This document shows, one piece after another, positions 27,254 through 36,236 of a DNA stretch of 64,000 nt; position 1 is the first letter of the stretch; each line of letters opens with the position of its first letter. The stretch comes from Kaistella pullorum. Its GTDB lineage: Bacteria > Bacteroidota > Bacteroidia > Flavobacteriales > Weeksellaceae. A program made the position numbers and the translations under genes. The DNA lies in assembly GCF_014837035.1 (NCBI RefSeq), contig NZ_JACSPS010000001.1:862374-926373 (forward strand), in the 5' to 3' direction. The notes under the pieces are model-generated. The model was not told the origin of the DNA and searched no databases. It saw only the letters and a program-made list of their open reading frames with translations.

Positions 27254-27261
27254 CAAAAATA
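27254..27261 (-). promoter_or_regulatory. Promoter -7 element for ctlX
   Basis: Reads TATTTTTG on the minus strand (TAnnTTTG), 38 bp upstream of the ctlX ATG. Confidence 0.5.
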
Positions 27262-27294
27262 CTTAAATTTAAAGACAATAATTAAAAAAGGTAA

Positions 27295-27957
27295 ATGTTA
27301 GAAATAGCCTGTTTTGAAATGACTTCCGCCGAGACTGCACTGCGCTCCATGGCAGACCGAATCGAGTTCTGCACTGATCTGGAACTGGGCGGCACAACGC
27401 CGGATTTTTATGAGTTCCTGCATCTGAAACGCACGTTCAGCAAACCGGTTTATGTGATGATCAGACCCAAAGGCGGCCCGTTTTATTATTCTGAGACTGA
27501 ATTCATTGAGATGAAAAAAAGCATCATCTCATTCGGTGAAGCGGGAGCAGACGGTTTTGTCTTTGGAATCCTAACGCCTCAGAACGAAGTAGATGTGCAA
27601 AGAAATGCTGAACTTATCACACTTGCAGCTGGTATTCCGTGTACCTTTCACCGTGCTGTAGACCGCACGGCGGATCTCGACAAATCGGTGGAAACATTGA
27701 TTGGGCTTGGCTTTAAGACTGTACTGACTTCGGGCGGAAAAAAGAGCGCGATGGAAGGCAAGGAAAATTTAAAACAGCTGATCGGGAAATATTCCAATCA
27801 AATTGAAATCCTCATCGGAGGCGGCGTAAGGTCTGAAAACGTGGCTGAAATCAAAGAATTCACCGGAGCAACCAGCTTTCATTCCTCGGCAATTCTGAAA
27901 TATGACACTCTCGCCAGTGCCGCCGAAATAAAAGATATTAAAAAGCTGATATCCTGA
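27295..27957 (+). CDS. cutC: CutC family protein (copper homeostasis)
   Basis: 220 residues, a TIM-barrel of the CutC family. Typical stretches are LEIACFEMTSAETAL at the N-terminus, CTDLELGGTTP, YVMIRPKGG (MIRPRxG motif), GADGFVFGILT, TFHRAVD and ILIGGGV. CutC was linked to copper tolerance in E. coli, but its biochemical role remains unsettled. Its stop codon abuts the stop codon of the convergent DDAH-like gene with no gap. Confidence 0.92.
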   Translation: MLEIACFEMTSAETALRSMADRIEFCTDLELGGTTPDFYEFLHLKRTFSKPVYVMIRPKGGPFYYSETEFIEMKKSIISFGEAGADGFVFGILTPQNEVDVQRNAELITLAAGIPCTFHRAVDRTADLDKSVETLIGLGFKTVLTSGGKKSAMEGKENLKQLIGKYSNQIEILIGGGVRSENVAEIKEFTGATSFHSSAILKYDTLASAAEIKDIKKLIS

Positions 27958-28872
27958 TTATTCCCGGGCCAGCGGCAGGGTGGAGCAGCGCAGTAGACCG
28001 CCCATTTTGGCGATTTCACGGTACGGAATCTCTTCCACCGTCATTCCCCATTCGTTGCGCAAGTGCTCATTCATGCGTGTGAAACTTCCGTCAGACACCA
28101 CAATATCGGGCGCGATGGAGAAAATATTAGGGTTCATCTCGAACATCTCCTCTTTGGTCACGTGGAAACAGTTTTCTTCGCCAAAAATATCGAGCAACAA
28201 TCTGTAATCGCTTTCATCTACAAAGCCGTCTTTGTAAATGATGCATTTGTCTTTTCCGACAGGATTGAAAGTGCAGTCGAGGTGTAGAATTCCGGAGAAA
28301 GCGTCAAAGTCGTTTTTGGTGAGTTCAAGATCGATGATACGTTTTTTTGGGAAGTATTCTTTTAATATTTCAATAGCGTATTCATTTGTACGCGCGGTTT
28401 TATAATTTCGGTAATCTTCAGAAAAACAGGTCCCTACAAACAGAAAGTCATTCCAGATGATCACGTCGCCGCCTTCGATATGCGCTGAATCTGGCAGGTT
28501 GATAATATTTTTCCAGCCAACTCGCGCGAAGATTTTTCGGTAAGCATCCTGCTCATTATAGCGGTCCTGAATGATGTTTGAGATGATCATTTTATCATCG
28601 ATGACGAAGGCCACATCACGTGCAAAAACCTGGTTGTAATCGTGGATCAGGTGCGGACGGAAAACTTCTACATCATGTTTAAGCAGTACTTTTTCGAATT
28701 CAGACATTTCCATGATGATGTCTTCTTCGCGTGGGTAGATCCCGTTTTGTATGGAGTGATAAGATTTGGCATCGTAGCTGTGCTCCAAGGCATGCACAGG
28801 TCCCATAGAGTTTGGAAGACCGAGCACCACGGATTTTAGCCGGCCGGTTTCGTTTTTAATGTTAAGTTTCAT
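27958..28872 (-). CDS. Dimethylarginine dimethylaminohydrolase-like / arginine deiminase family protein
   Basis: 304 residues of the guanidino-modifying superfamily. The catalytic set reads HIEGGDV (Glu133, Asp136), HLDCTF (His197) and GGLLRCSTLPL (Cys296). The family hydrolyses the guanidino carbon of arginine or methylarginines to citrulline plus ammonia or amine. It could be DDAH, arginine deiminase or an amidinotransferase; the length and Cys context favour a DDAH-like hydrolase. Convergent with cutC with stops touching. The -7 element TAAATTTG on the minus strand at 28889-28896 supports the ATG start at 28872. Confidence 0.85.
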   Translation of the reverse strand: MKLNIKNETGRLKSVVLGLPNSMGPVHALEHSYDAKSYHSIQNGIYPREEDIIMEMSEFEKVLLKHDVEVFRPHLIHDYNQVFARDVAFVIDDKMIISNIIQDRYNEQDAYRKIFARVGWKNIINLPDSAHIEGGDVIIWNDFLFVGTCFSEDYRNYKTARTNEYAIEILKEYFPKKRIIDLELTKNDFDAFSGILHLDCTFNPVGKDKCIIYKDGFVDESDYRLLLDIFGEENCFHVTKEEMFEMNPNIFSIAPDIVVSDGSFTRMNEHLRNEWGMTVEEIPYREIAKMGGLLRCSTLPLARE

Positions 28873-28888
28873 AATTTCGTGAGAGTTC

Positions 28889-28896
28889 CAAATTTA
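28889..28896 (-). promoter_or_regulatory. Promoter -7 element for the DDAH-like gene
   Basis: Reads TAAATTTG on the minus strand, 16 bp upstream of the ATG, implying a short leader. Confidence 0.5.
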
Positions 28897-29093
28897 AACA
28901 AATGCTTTGAAGTAGCGAAATATTATATAAATGAGCGAAATATGACAAAACGGCAGTGCAAAAGACATTAATGCCTTTAACATTTAGCCTGGAATTGAAT
29001 CAAACGTGTGTGCTAACACTAAAAATAGCCAATGATTGTTAAGGTTTAGTTAAAACTGAAACTATCCTGTAATAATCTCTACTTATTTAGCAT

Positions 29094-29101
29094 TAAATTT
29101 G
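29094..29101 (+). promoter_or_regulatory. Promoter -7 element for the HtrA protease
   Basis: TAAATTTG, 32 bp before the ATG. The rest of the 261-bp gap from 28873 is A/T-rich with no gene seen. Confidence 0.5.
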
Positions 29102-29133
29102 ACAATCGCAAAACGAAAAATCGAAATAAATTT

Positions 29134-30648
29134 ATGAAGATGAACATTATAAAAAAACTAATTCCGTATGCCTTCGTAGGTGTTATCTCCGGCGCTACTA
29201 CTTTTGGTGCCATCAATTATTTTAACGAAAAAAACAGCGATTCCGACTTTTCCTATTTCGCGCCGAAGAACAGCGATGCGAGATATGCGTCATTTAATAT
29301 GACGGGCGTTGGTGAAGATTTCGTGAAAGCTTCTAAAATGACGGTTCCGGCTGTAGTGAGTATTAAAAACTACGCGGACCGCACAAACCGCCGCAGCGAA
29401 CAGGATATGTTCGACCTCTTTTTTGGGAATCCATTTGGCGGACAGCCACGTCAACAGCAGCAGCCACCTCAAAATATGCCCTCTGGAATGGGTTCTGGTG
29501 TGATCATTTCGCCTGACGGGTATATCATTTCAAACAACCACGTGATCGCAGGTGCCAGCAAACTCGAAGTGGTGCTTTCGAATAAAAAATCATACGTTGC
29601 AAACCTTGTAGGAACGGATCCTACAACAGATATCGCACTTCTAAAAATCGAAGAAAAAGGCTTGCCTTACCTTAATTTTGCAAATTCTGATAATGTGGAA
29701 GTCGGGCAGTGGGTACTCGCTGTTGGAAACCCGATGGGCTTGAACTCTACTGTAACAGCCGGTATCGTTTCCGCAAAAGGCCGAAGCATTGATCTGTTAA
29801 GCCAGCAATCAAGAACACCAATCGAGAGTTTTATCCAGACGGATGCCGCTATTAATCCGGGCAACTCTGGAGGAGCCTTGGTAAATCCTAATGGTGAACT
29901 GATCGGTATCAACTCTGCGATCTCATCGAAGACAGGATATTATGAAGGTTATGGTTTTGCAGTACCTTCAAATCTTGCCAGAAAAGTTGTTGAAGACATC
30001 AAGAAATTTGGTCTTGTACAGCGTGGTTTCTTAGGTGTGAATACGCTTGACCTTTCTGATACGCGCCAAGTAACTGCTTACAATCAGCAAAATAAAACGA
30101 ATCTGAAAGCCGGCGAAGGTGTCTATTTGACTCAGGTTGTAGCTAAAGGCGGCGCTGAGGCGGCAGGTTTGAGAACTGGTGATATCATTACTAAAGTTGA
30201 CAACACGGTGATTTCCAGTTACTATGACTTGTCTTTCGCAGTGGGCAGCAAACGTCCGGGGGACAAAGTAGCGGTGACCTACACCCGAAACGGCCGCAGC
30301 AACACCGTAGATGTGACGCTTCGTGATGAGCGTGGCGGAACAAGCTTTAGAAGTAAAGCCGATCTTACCGTAACTGAAAAAATTGGGTCAGAATTTGAAC
30401 CGTTAAGCGACAGATTCAAAACAGATTATGGTTTAAACAGTGGCGTGATCGCGAAGAATGTTGTTTCCGGAAGTGAGATGGCTAAGATTGGTGTGGTAGA
30501 CAATTACATCATCGTGGAAGTGAACGGGAAACCGGTAAACTCTCAGAAAGATGTAGAAAAAATCCTTCAGGGTTACAGCGGTAACGTTCAGGTAAAATAT
30601 GTGGACGAATATGGCAGAATCACAACACGTGGTTTCAAGATGCCTTAA
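29134..30648 (+). CDS. degP: Do/DegP-type periplasmic serine protease (HtrA)
   Basis: 504 residues. It starts MKMNIIKKLIPYAFVG with an N-terminal hydrophobic segment that acts as a signal or anchor. The trypsin-like triad is His136 in SNNHVIAG, Asp166 in TTDIALLKI and Ser245 in NPGNSGGAL. Two PDZ domains follow from about residues 285-395 and 415-504. A glutamine-rich loop (residues 105-112) lies in the LA-loop position. HtrA proteases degrade or refold misfolded envelope proteins. Monocistronic, closed by a strong hairpin. Confidence 0.95.
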   Translation: MKMNIIKKLIPYAFVGVISGATTFGAINYFNEKNSDSDFSYFAPKNSDARYASFNMTGVGEDFVKASKMTVPAVVSIKNYADRTNRRSEQDMFDLFFGNPFGGQPRQQQQPPQNMPSGMGSGVIISPDGYIISNNHVIAGASKLEVVLSNKKSYVANLVGTDPTTDIALLKIEEKGLPYLNFANSDNVEVGQWVLAVGNPMGLNSTVTAGIVSAKGRSIDLLSQQSRTPIESFIQTDAAINPGNSGGALVNPNGELIGINSAISSKTGYYEGYGFAVPSNLARKVVEDIKKFGLVQRGFLGVNTLDLSDTRQVTAYNQQNKTNLKAGEGVYLTQVVAKGGAEAAGLRTGDIITKVDNTVISSYYDLSFAVGSKRPGDKVAVTYTRNGRSNTVDVTLRDERGGTSFRSKADLTVTEKIGSEFEPLSDRFKTDYGLNSGVIAKNVVSGSEMAKIGVVDNYIIVEVNGKPVNSQKDVEKILQGYSGNVQVKYVDEYGRITTRGFKMP

Positions 30649-30666
30649 ATAATTGGTAACAATATA

Positions 30667-30699
30667 AAAAAGCGCGACTCTTACTGGGCCGCGCTTTTT
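30667..30699. terminator. Bidirectional terminator after htrA
   Basis: Perfect 10-bp stem AAAAAGCGCG / CGCGCTTTTT with a 13-nt loop. It overlaps the last codons of the convergent membrane-protein gene, so that gene's stop codon lies in the loop. Confidence 0.8.
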
Positions 30700-31142
30700 C
30701 TATGCATTTGGCGCTTGAGTCGGCGTTTTTTCCGCTCGTAAATAACTTCAGTGATCTTCCCGCCAATCCACGAAAACGGAAAGAAAGTGAGGAAAATCAA
30801 AATTTTGTAGAAAGTGGGATGATAGGGAAAAATTATGATGTCCAGCATCGCTATAAACAGGAGGATGAACCCAATGAGGATTGCATAGGCAACTTTTGCG
30901 TATTTCACAATGATAGCCGTGATGACGCCGCCTACCGTTGCTGCAATACCTGAAGAAATGAGCAGTGCTACGAAAAAGTAAGGTTTATGCTCCATTGCCA
31001 TGAGAAGTGTTTCCCAATGCTGAAACGGTGCGAACTCATCGTAAGTAATCCAGGCCGAATTGAGTCTCACGCCAAGTGAGATCAGTACACCCGCTACACC
31101 GAGCCCTACCAGTACCCCTATCGTATTTCGAAGGAAATTCAT
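30681..31142 (-). CDS. Small integral membrane protein, unknown function
   Basis: 153 residues with four hydrophobic segments at about 7-27, 54-80, 84-104 and 110-128, and a basic C-terminal tail (ERKKRRLKRQMHRK). No family is recognised. Its ATG follows the ridA stop directly (TAAATG), so it is translationally linked to ridA, the last gene of the lptD-ridA unit. The 3' end overlaps the htrA terminator hairpin. Confidence 0.7.
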   Translation of the reverse strand: MNFLRNTIGVLVGLGVAGVLISLGVRLNSAWITYDEFAPFQHWETLLMAMEHKPYFFVALLISSGIAATVGGVITAIIVKYAKVAYAILIGFILLFIAMLDIIIFPYHPTFYKILIFLTFFPFSWIGGKITEVIYERKKRRLKRQMHRKSAAQ

Positions 31143-31523
31143 TTAGAATTGATGTGCAATCATTGATATTTCGATGTCCACATTTTTTGGCAGGCATGAA
31201 ACCTGTACCGTTTCGCGTGCCGGATAATGATCAGCATCCAGATAGGACGCGTAGATATCGTTCATTACCGCAAAATCATCCATATTTTTAAGGAAAATCG
31301 TCGCCTTCACCACATTTTTAAATGAAAGTCCTGCCTCGCTTAAGATGGCCTGCAGGTTTTTCATCACCTGGTGAGTCTCCTTGTCTATGCCTTCTACCAG
31401 TTTTCCGGTTTCCGGATTTAGCGGTATTTGGCCTGAAATGTACAGTATTCCGTTGGCGAGATTGGCCTGCGAATACGGACCAATTGCAGCCGGAGCGTCA
31501 GGAGTAGATATAATAGTTTTCAT
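31143..31523 (-). CDS. ridA: RidA family reactive intermediate deaminase
   Basis: 126 residues. Shows the full family pattern: AAIGPYSQA near the N-terminus, LYISGQIPLNPETG, VVKATIFLKNMDDF and the C-terminal arginine region YPARETVQVSCLPKNVDIEIS. RidA hydrolyses 2-aminoacrylate and related enamine/imine intermediates made by PLP enzymes, protecting the cytoplasm. It lies 55 bp downstream of lptD and is immediately followed by the small membrane-protein gene. Confidence 0.95.
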   Translation of the reverse strand: MKTIISTPDAPAAIGPYSQANLANGILYISGQIPLNPETGKLVEGIDKETHQVMKNLQAILSEAGLSFKNVVKATIFLKNMDDFAVMNDIYASYLDADHYPARETVQVSCLPKNVDIEISMIAHQF

Positions 31524-31578
31524 ATCAAATTATTGTGTGGCAAATATAAACTAATGTTTAATTCTTTCAAAAATATTC

Positions 31579-34170
31579 TTAGAATGGCGCGTTCGGCTGG
31601 TTAAAGCTGCGGTCTTTGTACTTCAGCGCGTCCCGAAGAATATTTGCTTTGATGCCGATGAAGAAATCGTACACTTTATATGGGCCGTACGGGATCCAGT
31701 TGAAATTAATGGTGAAACTTCGCTGGTCACGTGAGAAACCTAGCTGTGTTGTGGCGATTTCCTTTGAAATCACGTCATAGTATAGGTTTCCGGTAATGTT
31801 CCAGTAAGGCGTGAGTTTTATGCTGCCGTCAAGCCCAATTGAAGCCATCTTGTTGCCGAAACGTGTGAGACTTCTTGTGTAGCTGTATTGCGCATTGATA
31901 TTTAAAGTCCAGGGTTGTGAAAACTGTGAATAGTTATCCTCATCGAAATAATAGTTCTCATTCCGGATCTCACCCTTCTTCGTGTATTTTTTGGAGATAT
32001 CTTCCGCATCTTTTTTCTTAAAGATATCGCTGCTCAGCGGATAAGAAAGTTGCGCATTGAAACCCTGAACACTGAAATGACCGAAATTCTCAGTCCTTAC
32101 ACCAATATTCTCGCCAGGTGCGAACGTGATTTCGTAGGGTTCAAGATTCAAACCTGTATTGATATTCAGCTTTTCAAAAATTGTCGTCTGACCATTAAAT
32201 GAAAATATGGACCAACGGTTTGAAGGTGCAGCGAAGTTGTAATTCGTATTAAAATTTAAGCTTTCAAAGATCTTGATCTTGCGTGTGCCTACAGAATCGT
32301 TTTTAGATTTCACCTTCATCTCCAGGTTGTTGTTGATGGAAAAACTCAGTGCCTGCACAAGTCCGGAATTCGGCGATCCAATGATTCCACGGTCGAAAAT
32401 GGAGTAGGGCGTCATCTCTCCACGGTCATTGTAGTAATTTTTGTAATACCCAAATCCCGGCGTAGAAAAATCGGGCGAGTACGTGAAACCTATCTGCGGT
32501 GTCATCATGTGCCTGATTGCCTGCACAGCCGAACTTCTTTTGAAATTCAGCATTCCGTAAAGTACAGTTTGAAGACTGGCACCTGTGGAAAAGGAAGAGT
32601 AGCCGGTGATTTTCTTATTAAAGGTATCTTCTACATTATTGGTTACAGGGTTATAAGCGCGCGACAGTGATTTGGTAGTCAGTGCGTTATCTACGTTTGC
32701 GTTTAGTGAGAAGGTGAAATATTTAGCAATTGTGGTATTGGTTCCAAGAACGATATTATTTTTAAGACCGGTTTGCATTTTATCCCACATTGCACCGGTA
32801 AATAGCTCGTTCTCATTGGTCTGAACGTAATTGTTAAAATTCAGGCCTGTATTGACGGTGATGTTTTCTAATAATCCCTGTCTGATGCCGGTTTTCGGCT
32901 TGAACAGATAAAATTGGTTAATGGCTACATTAAGTACCGGAAGTTTCAGATCTGCGAGTCCTGTAGAAAAGTTCTGCGAATATGATGATGTTCCAGTGAT
33001 GGTAACAGGCAGCGTAAGGAATCGTTTTACAACACTGACACTGGAGTTTTGCTGTGCGTTGAGGTTGTTCTGGTTGAATGCGTAATTGTTGTTTACCGTA
33101 TTGTTGTAAAATTTGTTGCTCACCACATCTACTGAGGCCGCAAATGTAAGGAATGGGTTGGCTTTCGCATCCTGCTGATGACGCCAGGCGATACGGTAGG
33201 TCCCGGTTTTCGAATAATCTGAAAGTCCTTTAATGCCACGTATTGTAGTACCTATATCCGCGGAAAAGTTGCCGGTGTAGCGGTAATTTTTCTTGTAATT
33301 GACCTCGGGCCTTAATGTCCAGCTGCCTTTTGTGTAAATATCTGCGAGTATTTTAAGGTCAAAATGGTCACCGATCGGCTGGTAATATCCCAAAGAGTTA
33401 AGGAAAAAGCCTACATCTTCACGCTCACCAAAACTCGGGATCAATATCCCCGCGCTGCGCTTGTCGGAGAAAGGCAAAATGGCAAAGGGCATGACGAGCG
33501 GGGTAGGAACCTGCTCCACATACAGTTGGATGGGCCCGGTGATCACCTGTGATTTATCTTTTCCTTTGATAAGTTTGATGTTGGGCGCCAACAGATAGTA
33601 ATCGGCGATCGTATCTTTCTTTTGGATAAAATATTCGTCTGTGGTGTACTTTCCGCGACGCATATAGAAGACCGAATCATTGTATTTTTTGGTTCTTTCC
33701 GCGATGATCACACCTTCGCTTTCCTCCGTTCGGGCATTGAAGGCAATAGCTTGGCGCGTCTTTATATTGTAGGTAAATTCGTCGTATTCGTACTTTTTAC
33801 CGCCCTGGTCGGCCACGGCCGGGGTTTTTATGCGGCCCAGAGAATCGAGCTCGCCGCGCGCGAAGATCAAAGATTTGTTCCAGTCGATCGATATATAATC
33901 TGCATCGATCTGCATATCCTGATATTTTACCTGCGCCTTGCGGTTGAGGTAAGTCATCTTTTTAGGGATGTCATTCCGGATGTTTTCCGCCTTCGATTCT
34001 ACCACTGCCTGAAGTTGTTCAGGTGTGACCTTCAGTGTATCAGCGACTCTTGCGGTATCGTTAAGTGCCTTATTTTCAGACAAATTTTGAGCATGTATAT
34101 TTGCTAAAATATTGTTAAAAATTAGGATTATTAGGAATAGAAATATATTTTTGAAGCCAGTTTTGACCAA
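31579..34170 (-). CDS. lptD: LPS assembly outer membrane protein LptD (OstA)
   Basis: 863 residues. Signal peptide MVKTGFKNIFLFLIILIFNN, cleavage near NIHAQ. After it comes an LptA/OstA-like beta-jellyroll (YQDMQIDADYISIDWNKSLI and DEFTYNIKTRQAIAFNART), then a long beta-barrel. The barrel includes LPFSDKRSAGILIPSFGE, a conserved LptD insertion, and RHMMTPQIGFTYSPDF. LptD with LptE inserts lipopolysaccharide into the outer leaflet. Divergent from the amidase. First gene of the lptD-ridA-membrane protein unit. Confidence 0.93.
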   Translation of the reverse strand: MVKTGFKNIFLFLIILIFNNILANIHAQNLSENKALNDTARVADTLKVTPEQLQAVVESKAENIRNDIPKKMTYLNRKAQVKYQDMQIDADYISIDWNKSLIFARGELDSLGRIKTPAVADQGGKKYEYDEFTYNIKTRQAIAFNARTEESEGVIIAERTKKYNDSVFYMRRGKYTTDEYFIQKKDTIADYYLLAPNIKLIKGKDKSQVITGPIQLYVEQVPTPLVMPFAILPFSDKRSAGILIPSFGEREDVGFFLNSLGYYQPIGDHFDLKILADIYTKGSWTLRPEVNYKKNYRYTGNFSADIGTTIRGIKGLSDYSKTGTYRIAWRHQQDAKANPFLTFAASVDVVSNKFYNNTVNNNYAFNQNNLNAQQNSSVSVVKRFLTLPVTITGTSSYSQNFSTGLADLKLPVLNVAINQFYLFKPKTGIRQGLLENITVNTGLNFNNYVQTNENELFTGAMWDKMQTGLKNNIVLGTNTTIAKYFTFSLNANVDNALTTKSLSRAYNPVTNNVEDTFNKKITGYSSFSTGASLQTVLYGMLNFKRSSAVQAIRHMMTPQIGFTYSPDFSTPGFGYYKNYYNDRGEMTPYSIFDRGIIGSPNSGLVQALSFSINNNLEMKVKSKNDSVGTRKIKIFESLNFNTNYNFAAPSNRWSIFSFNGQTTIFEKLNINTGLNLEPYEITFAPGENIGVRTENFGHFSVQGFNAQLSYPLSSDIFKKKDAEDISKKYTKKGEIRNENYYFDEDNYSQFSQPWTLNINAQYSYTRSLTRFGNKMASIGLDGSIKLTPYWNITGNLYYDVISKEIATTQLGFSRDQRSFTINFNWIPYGPYKVYDFFIGIKANILRDALKYKDRSFNQPNAPF

Positions 34171-34196
34171 TGCGTTGTTTTTGTGGAATTTGGGGT

Positions 34197-34204
34197 CAAA
34201 ATTA
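34197..34204 (-). promoter_or_regulatory. Promoter -7 element for lptD
   Basis: Reads TAATTTTG on the minus strand, 26 bp upstream of the lptD ATG, in the 56-bp divergent gap with the amidase. Confidence 0.5.
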
Positions 34205-34226
34205 GCATAAATTTTAAACTTTGAAG

Positions 34227-35513
34227 ATGATTAACTCCAGTTTTTCTCCTAAAAAATATTTTCTCCTTTTCGGCATTTTATTCTCCATTTTCAGTTTCGC
34301 TCAAAAGAAATTCACCATCGTGCTCGATGCGGGTCATGGCGGTTCAGATCATGGAGCCAACCGTTATTACGGTGACCTGGGAACGGTGCGCGAAAAGGAT
34401 ATTACGCTGTCCGTCGTGCTGAAGGTGGGCCGTATGCTCGAGAAAAACAAAGATTACAAAGTGATCTACACCCGGAAAATCGACGAATATCCATCGCTTA
34501 CGGAGCGTACAACATTGGCAAACCGTAGTAAAGCAGATTTATTTATCTCCGTTCACGTAAATGCAAATACGAAAACTTCACCCTACGGAACCGAGACTTT
34601 CGTGCAGGGACCGGATCAGAACAAAACCAATTTAGAAGTTGCAAAGGCAGAAAACGACGTGATCTTCCTGGATGAGAAAGACCGTGAGATGTTCGCATCC
34701 TATGACCCGAAGTCTCCGGAATCGCTCATTGCACTGAAAATACAGCAAAGCAAGTATCTCGAGAGCAGCCTTCTTTTCGGGAGTTTTGTAGAAGAAAACT
34801 TCGTGAAGAGAGACAAGCGCTTTTCGCGCGGGGTGAAGCAGCAAAACCTTCACGTGCTGAGACTGAATGCAATGCCATCGGTGCTTATCGAAACAGGCTT
34901 TGTAAGTAATTATGACGAGGCGGTTTATCTGGCTTCAGAAAAAGGTCAGGATGAGATTGCGGAAAGTATTTACCAGGCGGTGCTGAGTTATAAAAAAGCG
35001 TTGGAACGCAACGGGTCTGCATCAGCGCCCCGCGAAGTGGAAAAACCGGAAGAAAAACCGTTGAAGAATGACTTCCGCATATTATTGATGTCTACACCTA
35101 CTAAATATACCAGCACGGATCCGGCACTGAAAGGATTAAACTATATCCTGCCAATAAAAGAAAACGGCATGTATAAATATTATTACAGCACTACCAATCT
35201 CGCGTCGGTGCGGGATAATAACCTGAAAACTGCCAAAGATGCCGGCTTCCGAAACGCGACTTCTATCTCATTTGTGCCTAATCAAAAACTTGGTGTAGGT
35301 TATTACAGACTAGAGTTGGCCGTGACTGCGCAAAAACTCAGTTCAAATTCTTATATGCTGAATACAGTGAAAGATATTACGCGTACCAAGGAAAACGGCA
35401 AGTTTTACTACACTTACGGACGTTTCAGCACACTGGAAGAGGCTGTGAAGATGCAGAAAACACTGGAGGATAAAGGAATCAAGAATACCGTCATCGAAAA
35501 AGTTTTAAAATAA
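34227..35513 (+). CDS. N-acetylmuramoyl-L-alanine amidase (Amidase_3) with C-terminal SPOR-like region
   Basis: 428 residues. ATG start MINSSFSPKKYFLLFGILFS gives a signal peptide ending FSFAQ. The zinc amidase domain shows VLDAGHGGSDHGA (zinc His), REKDITLSVV (zinc Glu), SVHVNAN (zinc His) and VLIETGFVSN. Residues about 285-428 contain two aromatic-rich repeats (IKENGMYKYYYSTT and TKENGKFYYTYGRF), as seen in SPOR-like peptidoglycan-binding tails. It cleaves the amide between muramic acid and the stem peptide for daughter-cell separation and wall turnover. Confidence 0.92.
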   Translation: MINSSFSPKKYFLLFGILFSIFSFAQKKFTIVLDAGHGGSDHGANRYYGDLGTVREKDITLSVVLKVGRMLEKNKDYKVIYTRKIDEYPSLTERTTLANRSKADLFISVHVNANTKTSPYGTETFVQGPDQNKTNLEVAKAENDVIFLDEKDREMFASYDPKSPESLIALKIQQSKYLESSLLFGSFVEENFVKRDKRFSRGVKQQNLHVLRLNAMPSVLIETGFVSNYDEAVYLASEKGQDEIAESIYQAVLSYKKALERNGSASAPREVEKPEEKPLKNDFRILLMSTPTKYTSTDPALKGLNYILPIKENGMYKYYYSTTNLASVRDNNLKTAKDAGFRNATSISFVPNQKLGVGYYRLELAVTAQKLSSNSYMLNTVKDITRTKENGKFYYTYGRFSTLEEAVKMQKTLEDKGIKNTVIEKVLK

Positions 35514-35572
35514 GACTTTTCGGTATTGCAGGATTAAAAGTTTATTGATAGTTTTGCAGTCCCTAAAACAAA

Positions 35573-35644
35573 GGCCTATTCGTCTAGTGGTAAGGACTCA
35601 AGATTTTCATTCTTGCAACAGGGGTTCGATTCCCCTATAGGCTA
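35573..35644 (+). tRNA. tRNA-Glu (anticodon TTC)
   Basis: A full cloverleaf of 72 nt without encoded CCA. Acceptor GGCCTAT pairs with ATAGGCT (first pair G-T). D arm GTCT/GGAC. Anticodon stem CAAGA/TCTTG has the loop TTTTCAT, whose anticodon is TTC. The T arm is AGGGG / CCCCT with TTCGATT loop. Lies 60 bp after the amidase and before rpsT. Confidence 0.95.
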
Positions 35645-35682
35645 CTAAAGAATAGAAAATTTAGAAAAAAAAGAAAATATAT

Positions 35683-35712
35683 TTTGTAACTTAAAAAGAT
35701 TTTATATCTTTG
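35683..35712 (+). promoter_or_regulatory. Consensus promoter of rpsT
   Basis: TTTG (35683-35686), an 18-nt spacer and TATCTTTG (35705-35712), the best match to the flavobacterial consensus in the window. rpsT starts 21 bp later. Confidence 0.75.
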
Positions 35713-35733
35713 CACCCAAGTTTTTAAAAGGAT

Positions 35734-35988
35734 ATGGCAAATCATAAATCAGCGCTGAAGAGACTCAGACAAAACGAAAAGAAGAGACTAAGAAACAGAT
35801 ACTATCATAAGACTGCTAGAACAGCTTTGAAGGTACTGCGTAATGAAGAGGATAAGACTGCTGCTACAGAGCAATTGCCAAAAGTAATCTCTTTGTTGGA
35901 TAAATTGGTGAAGAAAAACATTATCCACAAAAACAAAGCGGCTAACTTAAAAAGCAAATTAACTAAGCACGTTAACAAACTGGCTTAA
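35734..35988 (+). CDS. rpsT: 30S ribosomal protein S20
   Basis: 84 residues, rich in Lys/Arg and helix forming: MANHKSALKRLRQNEKKRLR at the N-terminus is the S20 hallmark, and KNIIHKNKAANLKSKL ends the second helix. S20 binds 16S rRNA in the body of the small subunit. The gene lies between two tRNA-Glu genes and 18 bp before the second tRNA, so they are probably one transcript. Confidence 0.97.
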   Translation: MANHKSALKRLRQNEKKRLRNRYYHKTARTALKVLRNEEDKTAATEQLPKVISLLDKLVKKNIIHKNKAANLKSKLTKHVNKLA

Positions 35989-36005
35989 TTATATAAAAAG
36001 CGTCC

Positions 36006-36077
36006 GGCCCGTTCGTCTATCGGTTAGGACCTCAGATTTTCATTCTGGTAAGAGGGGTTCGATTCCCCTACGGGCTA
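36006..36077 (+). tRNA. tRNA-Glu (anticodon TTC), second gene
   Basis: 72-nt cloverleaf. Acceptor GGCCCGT / ACGGGCT, anticodon stem TCAGA/TCTGG with loop TTTTCAT (anticodon TTC), T arm AGGGG / CCCCT. It differs from the first copy in the acceptor, the D loop and the anticodon stem, so this is not a recent duplicate. Lies 17 bp after rpsT and is followed by a strong terminator. Confidence 0.95.
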
Positions 36078-36079
36078 CA

Positions 36080-36110
36080 AAACTTCCGAATTTATTTCGG
36101 AAGTTTTTTT
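36080..36110 (+). terminator. Terminator after tRNA-Glu / rpsT
   Basis: Stem AACTTCCGAA / TTCGGAAGTT, loop TTTAT, then a T tract of seven or more. Confidence 0.9.
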
Positions 36111-36209
36111 ATGTCTGAATTTCCCATTGTCAGGCTGAAAATTCCCTTTAAAAAGGGAGAATTCTCTCTCTTCCTTATTCTTCTGTTTTCCTAAAATTTC
36201 AAAAAAACC

Positions 36210-36217
36210 TATCTTTG
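36210..36217 (+). promoter_or_regulatory. Promoter -7 element for icmF
   Basis: TATCTTTG, 19 bp before the ATG; upstream TTTT about 20 nt earlier could be the -33 region. Confidence 0.6.
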
Positions 36218-36236
36218 GACCTTATCGAAATTACTT

